DNA from: Oleispira antarctica RB-8
GTDB lineage: Bacteria > Pseudomonadota > Gammaproteobacteria > Pseudomonadales > Oceanobacteraceae
Assembly: GCA_000967895.1 (NCBI GenBank)
Contig: FO203512.1
Coordinates: 1,189,582 to 1,253,581 of the forward strand
Direction: 5' to 3'
Length of the DNA: 64,000 nt
The notes under the pieces are model-generated. The model saw only the letters and a program-made list of their open reading frames with translations. It did not search any database and was not told the DNA's origin. The position numbers were made by a program, and so were the translations under genes. Of the stretch, positions 24,363 to 33,349 are shown piece after piece. Within the stretch, counting starts at the first letter, position 1. Every line of letters begins with the position of its first letter.

Positions 24363-25649
24363 ATGGAATTACTAAACCAGATTATCCTCTACATTATGAT
24401 GACCTTTATGGTCATTGGTGCGCTAGATCGTATTCTTCAGCAGTTTGGCGGTTCTGAGCCGGTGCTCGGTAAAATTGGCTTAGGCCGCGTAGGCAAATCG
24501 ATTGGCGGTGCCGGAAGTCAGTTCGAAGAGGGGTTTAATGCCATGGGGGCTTTAGCCCTAGCGATGGTTGGTATTATCGCAATTGCCCCCGTATTGGCTA
24601 AAATATTATCGCCTATCGTGGTGCCTATTTATACAGCATTGGGCGCTGATCCTGCCATGTTTGCCACGACCTTGCTGGCTAACGATATGGGTGGGTATTT
24701 TCTTGCTAAAGAAATGGCGACAGCCGTGGATGGCACCATCAATTATGGTGCTTGGATGTATGCAGGCCTAATTCTAGGCGCGATGATGGGGCCGACCATC
24801 GTTTTCTCTATTCCAGTCGCCGTGGGCATAATCGATATCAAAGATCGTCCCTATCTGGCCGCAGGTGTCTTGGCGGGTATTGTCACGATTCCTTTAGGCT
24901 GTATTGCCGGTGGTTTGGCGGCGATGGCTTCGACCGTAATGGTGCCGGGGACCGAACAGGCGATTGAATTCAATCTGCCGTTGATCTTTATGAACTTGAT
25001 TCCCGTGCTGATCGTATCGGCCTTAATCGCAGCGGGATTGTGGGCTATGCCTCAACGCATGATTAACGGCTTTGCCATCTTCGCTAAGTTTTTAGTGGCG
25101 TTTATCACGCTTGGGCTTATGTCAGCGGTATTGGAGACGACGGTGGGGATTACCTTGATTCCCGGTATGGACCCTATCTTTATGGCCGAAGGCGATATTC
25201 CAGGAGTCGATATGCGCGCTATCGAAGTGATTGGTTCTATCGCCATTATTCTTCTGGGTGCTTATCCGATGGTCTTGTTATTAACCCGTTGGTTTGAAAA
25301 ACCTTTGCTAAAAATGGGCGGTGTATTGAAGGTTAACCCTGTCGCTGCAACCGGCTTAATTGCTACCTTAGCCAATAACATTCCTATGTTTCAGGTCATG
25401 AAAGACATGGATAGCCGCGGCAAAATTTTATGCTCAGCCTTTGCGGTGAGTGCAGCATTTACCTTTGGTGACCATCTTGGATTCACGGCAGCCAATAAGC
25501 CAGACATGATCATGGCGGTTATTATTGGCAAATTGGTGGGAGGGATTACCGCTGTACTATTCGCCATGATGTTGGCCGATAAAATGATTGCCTCGATAGA
25601 AAATAATTCACCGACTTCTGACGTAGCAGAGACCGCTAATGAGTCGTAA
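24363..25649 (+). CDS. eutH: EutH, ethanolamine permease
   Basis: The 428-residue membrane protein has about 11 transmembrane segments and matches EutH (FEEGFNAMGALALAMVGIIA, LLANDMGGYFLAKEMA, FGDHLGFTAANKPDMI). EutH facilitates ethanolamine entry at low concentration or acidic pH. The 3' end overlaps eutA by 11 bp. Confidence 0.94.
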   Translation: MELLNQIILYIMMTFMVIGALDRILQQFGGSEPVLGKIGLGRVGKSIGGAGSQFEEGFNAMGALALAMVGIIAIAPVLAKILSPIVVPIYTALGADPAMFATTLLANDMGGYFLAKEMATAVDGTINYGAWMYAGLILGAMMGPTIVFSIPVAVGIIDIKDRPYLAAGVLAGIVTIPLGCIAGGLAAMASTVMVPGTEQAIEFNLPLIFMNLIPVLIVSALIAAGLWAMPQRMINGFAIFAKFLVAFITLGLMSAVLETTVGITLIPGMDPIFMAEGDIPGVDMRAIEVIGSIAIILLGAYPMVLLLTRWFEKPLLKMGGVLKVNPVAATGLIATLANNIPMFQVMKDMDSRGKILCSAFAVSAAFTFGDHLGFTAANKPDMIMAVIIGKLVGGITAVLFAMMLADKMIASIENNSPTSDVAETANES

Positions 25650-27069
25650 AACGGTGCACAGCGTAGGTATTGATATTGGTACCACAACGACTCAAGTCAT
25701 ATTTTCACAATTGACGATGGTTAATCGTGCGCCCGTCACGCAGGTGCCACGGTATGAATTTGTGGAGCGCAATATTTGCTTTCAAAGCCCCGTTAGTCGC
25801 ACGCCCCTGACGGATGACGGCTTGGTTGATATCGATCGTTTACAAGCATTCATTGATGCTCAGTTTGTCGCGGCCGAACTGACGCTAGAAGACATAGAAA
25901 CAGGGGCCATTATTATTACGGGTGAATCCTCCAAGGCGATCAATGCACGCGACGCCATTATGGGATTGGCTGATCGCTTGGGTGATTTTGTTGTCGCCAC
26001 CGCTGGGCCTAATTTGGAATCGGTTATCGCAGGGCGCGGTAGCGGCGCTGGGGAATACTCCAAGGCGCACCACGCCCGAGTGCTCAACATCGATATTGGT
26101 GGTGGTACGAGCAATTACGTGGTGTTTGAAAGCGGTAATGTGGTGGATACGGCTTGCCTGAATGTAGGGGGGCATTTACTTGAAACCGATACTCAGGGCG
26201 GTGTGATAAAAATACACAAACCCGCCCGTCTTGTTATTGCCGAATTGTTTGGCGATCACGTCGATGCAGCGCAGCTCGATCATGACCGCGTTAAAAAAGT
26301 CGTCAATCGCATGGCTGAATTAATTGTGGAATGCATCAGTGCTACGCCTTCGACGCTATGCAATCAACTGATGATGACTCCTGCACTTCAGGGAGATAAA
26401 GGCTTTGATGTGATCTTTCTTAGCGGGGGCGTAGGTGACTGTTATTACCAACTGCGCGACGCTGAGCTTGATGCGTTTAAATGGCAAGATATCGGCGTGT
26501 TGTTAGCCGGCGCGTTATTAAAAAATTCTCAGTTAGGGGCCTATACGGTTAAGCAACCATCACAAACTTTGCAAGCCACCGTGATCGGTGCAGGTGCCTA
26601 TTCGCTGTCGCTGTCGGGGGCTTCAATTTGGTTAAATACCGACGAGCTTCCGGTGCGAAATATTCCCGTGGTGCAACCCAATATAGATTGGCAGCAAGCT
26701 GAACCTAATGTTTGCGAACACATAATCAGCGCTGGCAAGCGTATGGATTTACGCTTGGGCGAAGACCGCTACGCCATCGCCTTTGATAACCGTATGCCGG
26801 TTAATTATAAATCGGTCAGTCACACGGCGCAGCAGCTAGCCACCTATTTTCTGCAACATGGTAATAAGCGTGATCCCGCAATTGTGATAACGCAAAACGA
26901 TTTAGGCAAAGTCCTCGGCATGGAATTACAACCGTTAATTGACCCGCAACAATTGCTGGTGATTGACGAAGTACGTGCTCGCGAAGGCGATTTTATCGAT
27001 ATTGGTCAGAGTTTTTTTGACGGCGACGTAGTGCCGCTAACCATCAAGTCACTGGCATTCCCGGCATAG
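25639..27069 (+). CDS. eutA: EutA, reactivating factor for ethanolamine ammonia-lyase
   Basis: This 476-residue protein of the actin-like ATPase superfamily begins with SVGIDIGTTTTQVIFSQL and has VLNIDIGGGTSNYVVFESG and VIFLSGGVGDCYY. EutA exchanges damaged cobalamin on EutBC for free adenosylcobalamin using ATP. It immediately precedes eutB, with its start inside the eutH 3' end, indicating translational coupling. Confidence 0.94.
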   Translation: MSRKTVHSVGIDIGTTTTQVIFSQLTMVNRAPVTQVPRYEFVERNICFQSPVSRTPLTDDGLVDIDRLQAFIDAQFVAAELTLEDIETGAIIITGESSKAINARDAIMGLADRLGDFVVATAGPNLESVIAGRGSGAGEYSKAHHARVLNIDIGGGTSNYVVFESGNVVDTACLNVGGHLLETDTQGGVIKIHKPARLVIAELFGDHVDAAQLDHDRVKKVVNRMAELIVECISATPSTLCNQLMMTPALQGDKGFDVIFLSGGVGDCYYQLRDAELDAFKWQDIGVLLAGALLKNSQLGAYTVKQPSQTLQATVIGAGAYSLSLSGASIWLNTDELPVRNIPVVQPNIDWQQAEPNVCEHIISAGKRMDLRLGEDRYAIAFDNRMPVNYKSVSHTAQQLATYFLQHGNKRDPAIVITQNDLGKVLGMELQPLIDPQQLLVIDEVRAREGDFIDIGQSFFDGDVVPLTIKSLAFPA

Positions 27070-27084
27070 GACAAGGAGATTTTT

Positions 27085-28446
27085 ATGAGATTAAAAACGA
27101 CATTATTTGGGAAGGTCTACCAGTTTCGTGACGTGAAAGACGTCTTGGCCAAAGCCAACGAACTGCGTTCTGGAGATGTGCTGGCAGGCATTGCCGCAGA
27201 AACGGCGCAGCAAAGGGTTGCCGCCAAGCAAGTACTTGGCGATATGAGTCTGCAAACGCTACGGGAAAACCCTATTGTTCCATATGAGATAGACGCGATT
27301 ACCCGTGTGATTCAAGACGCGGTCAATACCTCTGTGTACGACGAGATCAAGAACTGGACCGTCAGTGAACTGCGTGAATATATCTTGGGTGATGGCCCGA
27401 CGCATGAAGACTATGAACGTTTACGCAAAGGCCTCACATCAGAGATGGTTGCTGCCGTGTGTAAAATTTGTTCAAACGCCGACTTAATGGTTGGGGCAAA
27501 AAAGTTGTACGTGATATCAAAAGCCAATTGTACCTTGGGTATTCCAGGCCGTTTTTCTTCGCGCTTACAACCGAACGATACCCGTGATGATATTGACAGT
27601 ATTATTACGCAGACTTACGAAGGTCTTTCTTATGGCTGCGGTGATGCTGTTATTGGTGTTAATCCCGTTACCGAGTCGGTCGAAAATACCCGCCGTATTC
27701 TTGATGCCCTGAAAGAAGTTACCGACAAATGGAATATTCCGACCCAGAGTTGTGTGCTAGCGCATGTGACCAATCAGATGGCGGCGATTGAAAAGGGCGC
27801 ACCTGGTGGACTGATTTTCCAAAGTTTATCGGGCACCGAAAAAGGCCTAAATGAGTTTGGGGTGACGGTTAAAATGCTCGACGAAGCCTACGACCTTGGC
27901 AAGCACTACTGCAATCTCGCCGGCGACAATATGATGTATTTCGAGACAGGGCAAGGTTCGGCGTTGTCGGCGAATGCGCATTATGGCGCTGACCAAGTGA
28001 CCGTTGAAGCGCGTAATTATGGTCTTGCTAAGCGCTACAATCCTCACTTGCTCAATACGGTGGTTGGTTTTATCGGCCCTGAGTATCTGTTCAACCATCA
28101 ACAAATTACCCGTGCCGCATTAGAAGATCATTTTATGGGCAAGCTCACGGGCATCCCTATGGGATGTGATGCTTGCTATACCAATCATGCTGATACCGAC
28201 CAAAATTCGAATGAAAATCTGAACGTATTGCTCGCGGCGGCAGGTTGTAATTATGTGATGTCATTGCCATTGGGTGACGACATTATGCTGAATTACCAAA
28301 CAACGAGTTATCACGACGTTGCGACTGCGCGACGCTTGCTGGGCTATCGACCTGCTCCAGAATTTGAAGCGTGGATGGAAACGATGGGCTTGATGGAAAA
28401 CGGTGAATTGACGGCCCGCGCGGGCGATCCTTCCATATTTTTTTGA
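27085..28446 (+). CDS. eutB: EutB, ethanolamine ammonia-lyase large subunit
   Basis: The 453-residue TIM-barrel subunit holds the active site that, with adenosylcobalamin, converts ethanolamine to acetaldehyde and ammonia. It is highly typical in length and sequence (KTTLFGKVYQFRDVKDVLAK, LGIPGRFSSRLQPNDTRDD, YFETGQGSALSANAHYGADQ, MGCDACYTNHADTDQNSNEN). The ribosome-binding site is AAGGAGA. eutC follows after 15 bp. Confidence 0.97.
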   Translation: MRLKTTLFGKVYQFRDVKDVLAKANELRSGDVLAGIAAETAQQRVAAKQVLGDMSLQTLRENPIVPYEIDAITRVIQDAVNTSVYDEIKNWTVSELREYILGDGPTHEDYERLRKGLTSEMVAAVCKICSNADLMVGAKKLYVISKANCTLGIPGRFSSRLQPNDTRDDIDSIITQTYEGLSYGCGDAVIGVNPVTESVENTRRILDALKEVTDKWNIPTQSCVLAHVTNQMAAIEKGAPGGLIFQSLSGTEKGLNEFGVTVKMLDEAYDLGKHYCNLAGDNMMYFETGQGSALSANAHYGADQVTVEARNYGLAKRYNPHLLNTVVGFIGPEYLFNHQQITRAALEDHFMGKLTGIPMGCDACYTNHADTDQNSNENLNVLLAAAGCNYVMSLPLGDDIMLNYQTTSYHDVATARRLLGYRPAPEFEAWMETMGLMENGELTARAGDPSIFF

Positions 28447-28461
28447 TTAAAGGTGATAACC

Positions 28462-29403
28462 ATGGATGAGCAAAGTATTCAAAGTATCGTGAAGTCGGTG
28501 CTACGCGAACTGGGTGAGACTAATCTTCCAGAGGGCAAAATCATGACGATAAAGCCTGATGAAACCGACAGTGCGCCTGCCGCGTTGTCTGCTGAAAAAA
28601 TAAATACCGATGCGAACGCACAAACAGAGACAGACAGTAAAGAGAGTCTGGAAGACCTGAGTCTGGATAAATTTATCCGCTGGAATGGCATTCGCAATGC
28701 CCATAACGCAAGTATTAACGACGACATGATCAGCCAAACAGGAGCGCGTGTTTGTCAGGGTAGGGCGGGTCCGCGACCACGTACTATTTCTTTATTACGT
28801 TTTCTTGCCGACCATTCGCGCTCCAAGGATACCGTGATTAAAGAGATCGATTCTGAGTGGTTGGTCGAACGTAATTTGTTGGAAGTGACGTCACGCTCAA
28901 GTGATAAAAGTGAGTATCTGACTCGCCCTGATTTAGGCCGACAGCTGTCTGATGAGGGTAAAAAACTCGTACTGGAAAAGTGCAAAAAGTCCCCACAGGT
29001 ACAAGTCATTATTTCTGATGGTTTGAGCACCGACGCCGTCACCAGTAATTACGATGAAATTCTGCCACCGTTATTGAAGGGGCTAGAAAATGCAGGCTTC
29101 GATGTAGGCACTCCGTTCTTTCTGCGTTACGGACGTGTTAAAGCACAGGATGAAGTTGGTTATATGTTGCAAGCAGAGGTGAATTTGTTGTTGATCGGCG
29201 AACGCCCTGGGCTTGGACAATCTGAAAGCCTGAGTTGTTACTGCGTTTATAAACCAAGCCCAGAGACGGTGGAGTCAGATCGCATGGTGATTTCCAATAT
29301 CCATAAGTCGGGCACTCCTCCGGTCGAGGCGGCCGCGGTTATTGTTGATCTTACCAAAAAAATGCTGGAGCAAAAGGCCAGCGGACTCAATTTGAAACGC
29401 TAA
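28462..29403 (+). CDS. eutC: EutC, ethanolamine ammonia-lyase small subunit
   Basis: From ATG 28462, which has AAAGGTGA in front (a GTG at 28453 is part of that site), the product has 313 residues. The N-terminal helix DEQSIQSIVKSVLRELGE is a typical encapsulation and lyase-targeting peptide. A Thr/Asp/Glu-rich linker (about 25-65) precedes the cobalamin-binding domain (DKFIRWNGIRNAHNASIND, ARVCQGRAGPRPRT, VIISDGLSTDAV, LLIGERPGLGQSESLSCY). It is somewhat longer than enterobacterial EutC (about 295) because of the linker. Confidence 0.96.
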   Translation: MDEQSIQSIVKSVLRELGETNLPEGKIMTIKPDETDSAPAALSAEKINTDANAQTETDSKESLEDLSLDKFIRWNGIRNAHNASINDDMISQTGARVCQGRAGPRPRTISLLRFLADHSRSKDTVIKEIDSEWLVERNLLEVTSRSSDKSEYLTRPDLGRQLSDEGKKLVLEKCKKSPQVQVIISDGLSTDAVTSNYDEILPPLLKGLENAGFDVGTPFFLRYGRVKAQDEVGYMLQAEVNLLLIGERPGLGQSESLSCYCVYKPSPETVESDRMVISNIHKSGTPPVEAAAVIVDLTKKMLEQKASGLNLKR

Positions 29404-29451
29404 GTCCATGCGGAAAATATCACGCGTAGACAACTATAAAGGACAAGTAAT

Positions 29452-30108
29452 ATGAGTGTATTAGACGAACTTAAAGCATCGGTACTTGCAACTCGGGTCA
29501 TCGCTTCGGTAGACCAAGGCATGATAGAGCTATTTAAACTGAATAAAGACCAGCGTTGCATAGGCATACTGACGGCCGATTGTGATGACGTGACCTATGT
29601 CGCGATTGATGAAGCCACGAAAGCGGCTAATGTCGACGTCGTATACGCCCGTTCTTTTTATGCGGGTGCGGCGCATTCTTCGGGGCCTTTATCGGGTGAA
29701 GTTATTGCTATTTTAGCAGGGCCAGGACCTGCGGATGTACGCGCTGGCTTGCAACGCGCGCGGGAGGTTATCGAGCATGAAGCGGCATTTAAGTCGGCCA
29801 ATGAAGATGGCAGTCTGGCGTTTTTCGCACATTTAGTCTCTGCAACAGGCAGTTACCTTTCTAAAGAAGGGGGGATCGCACGAGGCGAGGCGATGGCCTA
29901 CCTGATTGCGCCGCCATTGGAAGCCATGTTTGGCATGGACGCTGCGTTAAAAGCGGCCGATGTGAAAGTGGCTACGTTCTTTGCCCCACCTTCTGAAACA
30001 AACTATGGCGGCGGTTACCTAACAGGTTCCCAAGCGGCTTGCAGCGCAGCCTGTGATGCTTTTCAGCAAGCTGTACTTGATGTGGCAGGCATGCCCATTG
30101 ATATCTAA
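29452..30108 (+). CDS. eutL: EutL, trimeric tandem-BMC shell protein
   Basis: The 218-residue protein has two fused BMC domains (about 1-105 and 110-218) and matches EutL: VLATRVIASVDQGMIELF, YARSFYAGAAHSSGPLSGEV, and the end PPSETNYGGGYLTGSQAACSAACDAF (shortened). EutL trimers have a gated central pore and bind ethanolamine. In E. coli eutK and eutR follow; here a PduS-like gene follows after 33 bp. Confidence 0.95.
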   Translation: MSVLDELKASVLATRVIASVDQGMIELFKLNKDQRCIGILTADCDDVTYVAIDEATKAANVDVVYARSFYAGAAHSSGPLSGEVIAILAGPGPADVRAGLQRAREVIEHEAAFKSANEDGSLAFFAHLVSATGSYLSKEGGIARGEAMAYLIAPPLEAMFGMDAALKAADVKVATFFAPPSETNYGGGYLTGSQAACSAACDAFQQAVLDVAGMPIDI

Positions 30109-30141
30109 TAGATTGATCGCCAACGGTAAGGAAATAACGCT

Positions 30142-31476
30142 ATGAGCGCTCTGGTGGAACAAGTAAGACAAGCCGGTGTCGTCGGTGCGGGTGGCGCTGG
30201 ATTTCCTTGCTATGCAAAAATTACTTCAGCCGCCGATGTGCTGATCGCCAACGGTGCGGAATGCGAGCCTCTTTTGAACAAAGACCAGCTTGTCATGCAA
30301 CATTTTACCGAATACATGCTTGAAGGCATGCAACTGCTGATGCAGCAGATCGGCGCGAGTCGAGGTGTGCTGGCTATTAAGCAAAAACATCAAGATTCGA
30401 TTGCGCATCTTGAGCCTTTGTTGCCTGCCAATATCGAGTTGAAAATCATGCCTAACGTGTATCCCGCGGGGGATGAATACGAGTTGGTTTACGAGGTGAC
30501 GGGCAAAAGAATTCCTGCTGGTGGGTTACCAAAAGATGTCGGGGTGTTGGTACAAAATGTCGAAACCTTGGTCAATGTGTATCACGCCGCTCAAGGTAAA
30601 CCCGTGACCCATACGATGTTAACGGTGCACGGTGAAGTCGAACGGCCGTTTACCGCTTGGCTTCCCATTGGTATGTCTTATGCCAATGTGATTGCGCTTG
30701 CGGGCGCAATAACCTGCGAGTCACCGGTGATCGTAGAGGGCGGCATGATGATGGGAAGCATCGAATATGATTTTTCCACACCGATAACGGCAACGACTAG
30801 CGGTTTGCTGGTATTACCACAAGATTCTCATGTTGTGGTCAAAAAAACAGAACCCGAGCATGTCTCTAAGCGCATCGCTAAGGCGGCTTGCGATCAATGC
30901 ACCTTGTGTACCGAGATGTGCCCACGTTATTTACTCGGCTACCCCGTTCAACCCCACTTGGTGATGCGTGCCTTATTAACGACGGATGAGATTAGCGAAA
31001 CGCTATCACTGCATGCGCAGGCGTGTTGCGAATGCAATGTGTGTACGTTGTGGGCTTGCCCCGAACAATTGAATCCAAGCGATGTGTGCGCAGCGACTAA
31101 GCGCGACTTAAAGGTTCATGGTTTGTGGCAATCTGCCGAGCAATTGCAGGCCCAGACTCGGCCAGTACACAGTATGCGCGAATATCGGGGTGTACCCACT
31201 TCACGACTGACCAGACGCCTTGGTTTAGCACAATACGATCGCAAGTCAGCCCCGTGGTTAGATATCAGCGAACCGCCAGAGCATGTTGCGATTTCCTTGC
31301 GCTCGCGCATGGGATCTAGCCCTGTTTCCATCGTCAATATTGGCGACCAAGTTATGGTGGGTGATGTTATTGCCGAAGTGTCCGGCGATGCCTTGGGAGT
31401 GCCAGTGCATGCAAGTATCAGCGGTACCGTGTGCGCGATTGGTGAGCGAATAGAAATTCAACGGAATAAGGTTTAA
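30142..31476 (+). CDS. PduS-like corrinoid reductase (RnfC/SLBB family, two 4Fe-4S clusters)
   Basis: This 444-residue protein has the RnfC N-terminal FMN/NAD-binding layout (GVVGAGGAGFPCYAKI, LIANGAECEPLLNKDQ, NVYPAGDEYELVYEVTG), an SLBB beta-grasp segment (about 150-215), and two 4Fe-4S motifs, CDQCTLCTEMCPRY (about 251) and CCECNVCTLWACPEQ (about 295). A C-terminal biotinyl-like barrel follows. This is PduS, which reduces cob(III)alamin to cob(I)alamin for the adenosyltransferase in propanediol microcompartments. In an eut operon it could serve EutT, or move electrons across the shell with the next gene's product. Standard eut operons lack it. Confidence 0.9.
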   Translation: MSALVEQVRQAGVVGAGGAGFPCYAKITSAADVLIANGAECEPLLNKDQLVMQHFTEYMLEGMQLLMQQIGASRGVLAIKQKHQDSIAHLEPLLPANIELKIMPNVYPAGDEYELVYEVTGKRIPAGGLPKDVGVLVQNVETLVNVYHAAQGKPVTHTMLTVHGEVERPFTAWLPIGMSYANVIALAGAITCESPVIVEGGMMMGSIEYDFSTPITATTSGLLVLPQDSHVVVKKTEPEHVSKRIAKAACDQCTLCTEMCPRYLLGYPVQPHLVMRALLTTDEISETLSLHAQACCECNVCTLWACPEQLNPSDVCAATKRDLKVHGLWQSAEQLQAQTRPVHSMREYRGVPTSRLTRRLGLAQYDRKSAPWLDISEPPEHVAISLRSRMGSSPVSIVNIGDQVMVGDVIAEVSGDALGVPVHASISGTVCAIGERIEIQRNKV

Positions 31477-31479
31477 CAA

Positions 31480-32034
31480 ATGAGAAATGGAAGTGCGATT
31501 GGCATGATCGAGATGAACTCGATTGCTAAGGGTTATGCCGTGGGTGACGCTATGTTGAAAGCGGCTAACGTTGAAATATTGTTTAACCGAACGATTTGTC
31601 CTGGCAAATTTATGGTGATGGTATCAGGTGATATCGCGGCCGTTGAAGCCGCTATGGACGCTGGCTTGGGCTTGGGCCATGAGACGGTTGTTGATGAGCT
31701 GATTATTCCTAATGTGCATACCTCGGTATTTGCTGCGATAAGCGGCACTCGTGTGATAGAGCAAACTGCGGCGCTGGGTATTATCGAAACCTTTTCAGTG
31801 GCCTCTATTATCGAAGCGGCCGACGCAGCTGTTAAAGCGGCCAATATTGAGTTGATTGATATTCATCTGGCGATGGCGATTGGCGGCAAGGGCTACGCGA
31901 CAATGACGGGGGATGTTGCTTCCGTTACCGCAGCGGTTGAGGCCGGTATTGCTTATATCAAAGACAAGGGTGTCATCGTAGATTACGTTGTTATTCCCCA
32001 GCCCAGAGAAGAGATCTTGCGCGACAAAGTATAA
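31480..32034 (+). CDS. PduT-like tandem-BMC shell trimer with pore Fe-S cysteine
   Basis: The 184-residue protein has two BMC domains (about 5-90 and 97-180: GMIEMNSIAKGYAVGDAMLK and GIIETFSVASIIEAADAAV). The loop NRTICPGKFMVMVSGD puts Cys40 where PduT has Cys38, the residue that holds a 4Fe-4S cluster in the trimer's central pore. It follows the PduS-like gene by 3 bp, the pairing expected if the reductase passes electrons through the shell. The 3' end and the following 45 bp consist of four 15-bp repeats. Confidence 0.92.
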   Translation: MRNGSAIGMIEMNSIAKGYAVGDAMLKAANVEILFNRTICPGKFMVMVSGDIAAVEAAMDAGLGLGHETVVDELIIPNVHTSVFAAISGTRVIEQTAALGIIETFSVASIIEAADAAVKAANIELIDIHLAMAIGGKGYATMTGDVASVTAAVEAGIAYIKDKGVIVDYVVIPQPREEILRDKV

Positions 32035-32080
32035 AGCGACAAAGTATAGGGCGAAGAAATATAGGGTGAAGAAATATAGT
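32021..32080. repeat. Four tandem 15-bp repeats across the pduT-like stop codon
   Basis: Units GCGACAAAGTATAAA, GCGACAAAGTATAGG, GCGAAGAAATATAGG and GTGAAGAAATATAGT follow one another from 32021 to 32080. As 15 is a multiple of three, each unit carries an in-frame stop: R/S-D-K-V-stop twice, then G-E-E-I-stop twice. They fill most of the gap to the convergent ackA gene, where no terminator hairpin was found. Confidence 0.93.
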
Positions 32081-32101
32081 GCAGGCTAAATGGAAATGGA
32101 C

Positions 32102-33289
32102 TTAACTGAGTAATCTCTGAGTATGTCGTGCAATCATCCACTCTTCTTTGGTGGGGATTGCCCATACCGTTACAGGGCTGTCGCCTGCGCTAATGCACAA
32201 AGAATGTCTTTCATTATGATAAGCATCGACTCTAATTCCAGCCCAGCCAGCCAGCTTGCAAACTCGGCTGCGAATAGCGGCACAGTGCTCGCCAATTCCG
32301 GCGGTGAAAACCAGAGCATCCAAACCTCCTAAAATGGCCGTCAGTGCGCCCAGTTCCCGATTAATCCGATATACATAAAAATCAATGGCTTCGCGTGCTT
32401 GCTCGGCATCGCTTTCAAGTAGCGTTTGCATGTCACCGCTGATGCCTGATAAACCCAAAAGCCCAGACTGTTTATACAGCAGCTCGGTAATGTCTTCATT
32501 GCTCATGTGGAGCACCTCTAACAAGTATAAAATAACCCCAGGGTCCAGGTCGCCGCAGCGTGTTGCCATTGGTAGTCCATCCAGTGCTGTAAAACCCATC
32601 GTCGTTGCGACACTGCGGCCTCCTTGCATGGCGCACATACTGGCACCATTACCCAAATGTGCGACGATGACGTTTGCCGATGCGGCGTCTTTACCGATGA
32701 GGTTAGGTAAACACTCGGCCATGTATTCGTAAGAGAGCCCATGAAAACCGTATCGTTTCACCCCTTGTTCATAAAGCGGTTGTGGCAAAGCGAACTGTCT
32801 AGCGACTTTAGGTAACGTGCTATGGAATGAGGTATCGAAGCATGCAACTTGAGGAACATTTGGCATAAGCTCTGCCAGAATACGAATGGCGGCTACGTTG
32901 TGCGATTCATGCAAAGGGGCGAGTGCATCGAGAGTATCGAGGTGTTCCAGAACCTGTTCTGTTATGCGTACCGGCGCGTCGTATAGGCCACCCCCATGAA
33001 CGACTCTATGGCCGATGGCAACGATGTCTCTTGCAGTCTGTGTGTGGGTTCCCACACTCAAACCCCAATCAAGAAGGGCCGACATAGCTTGTGCATGATT
33101 GCTGCCATTTATGAGGCGCTTGTCAATAATTGAAACGCCGTTAGCATCAAATACTTGTAATCTGGGTATCGCACCAATAGCCACTATTTCGCCGGTTTTT
33201 ATCACCGTCAATGTATGATCAATACTGCCATACAATCCAAATTTGATACTGGAAGAACCGCAGTTAATTACTAAAATTTTGCCACTCAT
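32102..33289 (-). CDS. ackA: Acetate kinase
   Basis: With the start at ATG 33289 (MSGKILVINCGSSSIKFGLY) the product has 395 residues, typical for AckA; an ATG six codons upstream is also possible. Motifs: NCGSSSIKF (phosphate 1), GHRVVHGG, ACFDTSFHSTLP, YGFHGLSYEY, AHLGNGASMCA and FTAGIGEHCAAIR. It makes ATP and acetate from acetyl phosphate supplied by EutD. It is convergent with the eut operon and 42 bp downstream of an SDR gene, whose promoter shares a motif with eutS. Confidence 0.95.
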   Translation of the reverse strand: MSGKILVINCGSSSIKFGLYGSIDHTLTVIKTGEIVAIGAIPRLQVFDANGVSIIDKRLINGSNHAQAMSALLDWGLSVGTHTQTARDIVAIGHRVVHGGGLYDAPVRITEQVLEHLDTLDALAPLHESHNVAAIRILAELMPNVPQVACFDTSFHSTLPKVARQFALPQPLYEQGVKRYGFHGLSYEYMAECLPNLIGKDAASANVIVAHLGNGASMCAMQGGRSVATTMGFTALDGLPMATRCGDLDPGVILYLLEVLHMSNEDITELLYKQSGLLGLSGISGDMQTLLESDAEQAREAIDFYVYRINRELGALTAILGGLDALVFTAGIGEHCAAIRSRVCKLAGWAGIRVDAYHNERHSLCISAGDSPVTVWAIPTKEEWMIARHTQRLLS

Positions 33290-33349
33290 CTGCAGTTCAC
33301 CAGCCATATCCTCTATAGAAACTCAGCCCAGCTATTTATTGGCAGTCGT

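Noticed and set aside
31983-32165. Minus-strand frame with repeated Tyr/Ser/Pro-rich sequence
   Set aside because: It is the reverse reading of the 15-bp repeats; no start context.
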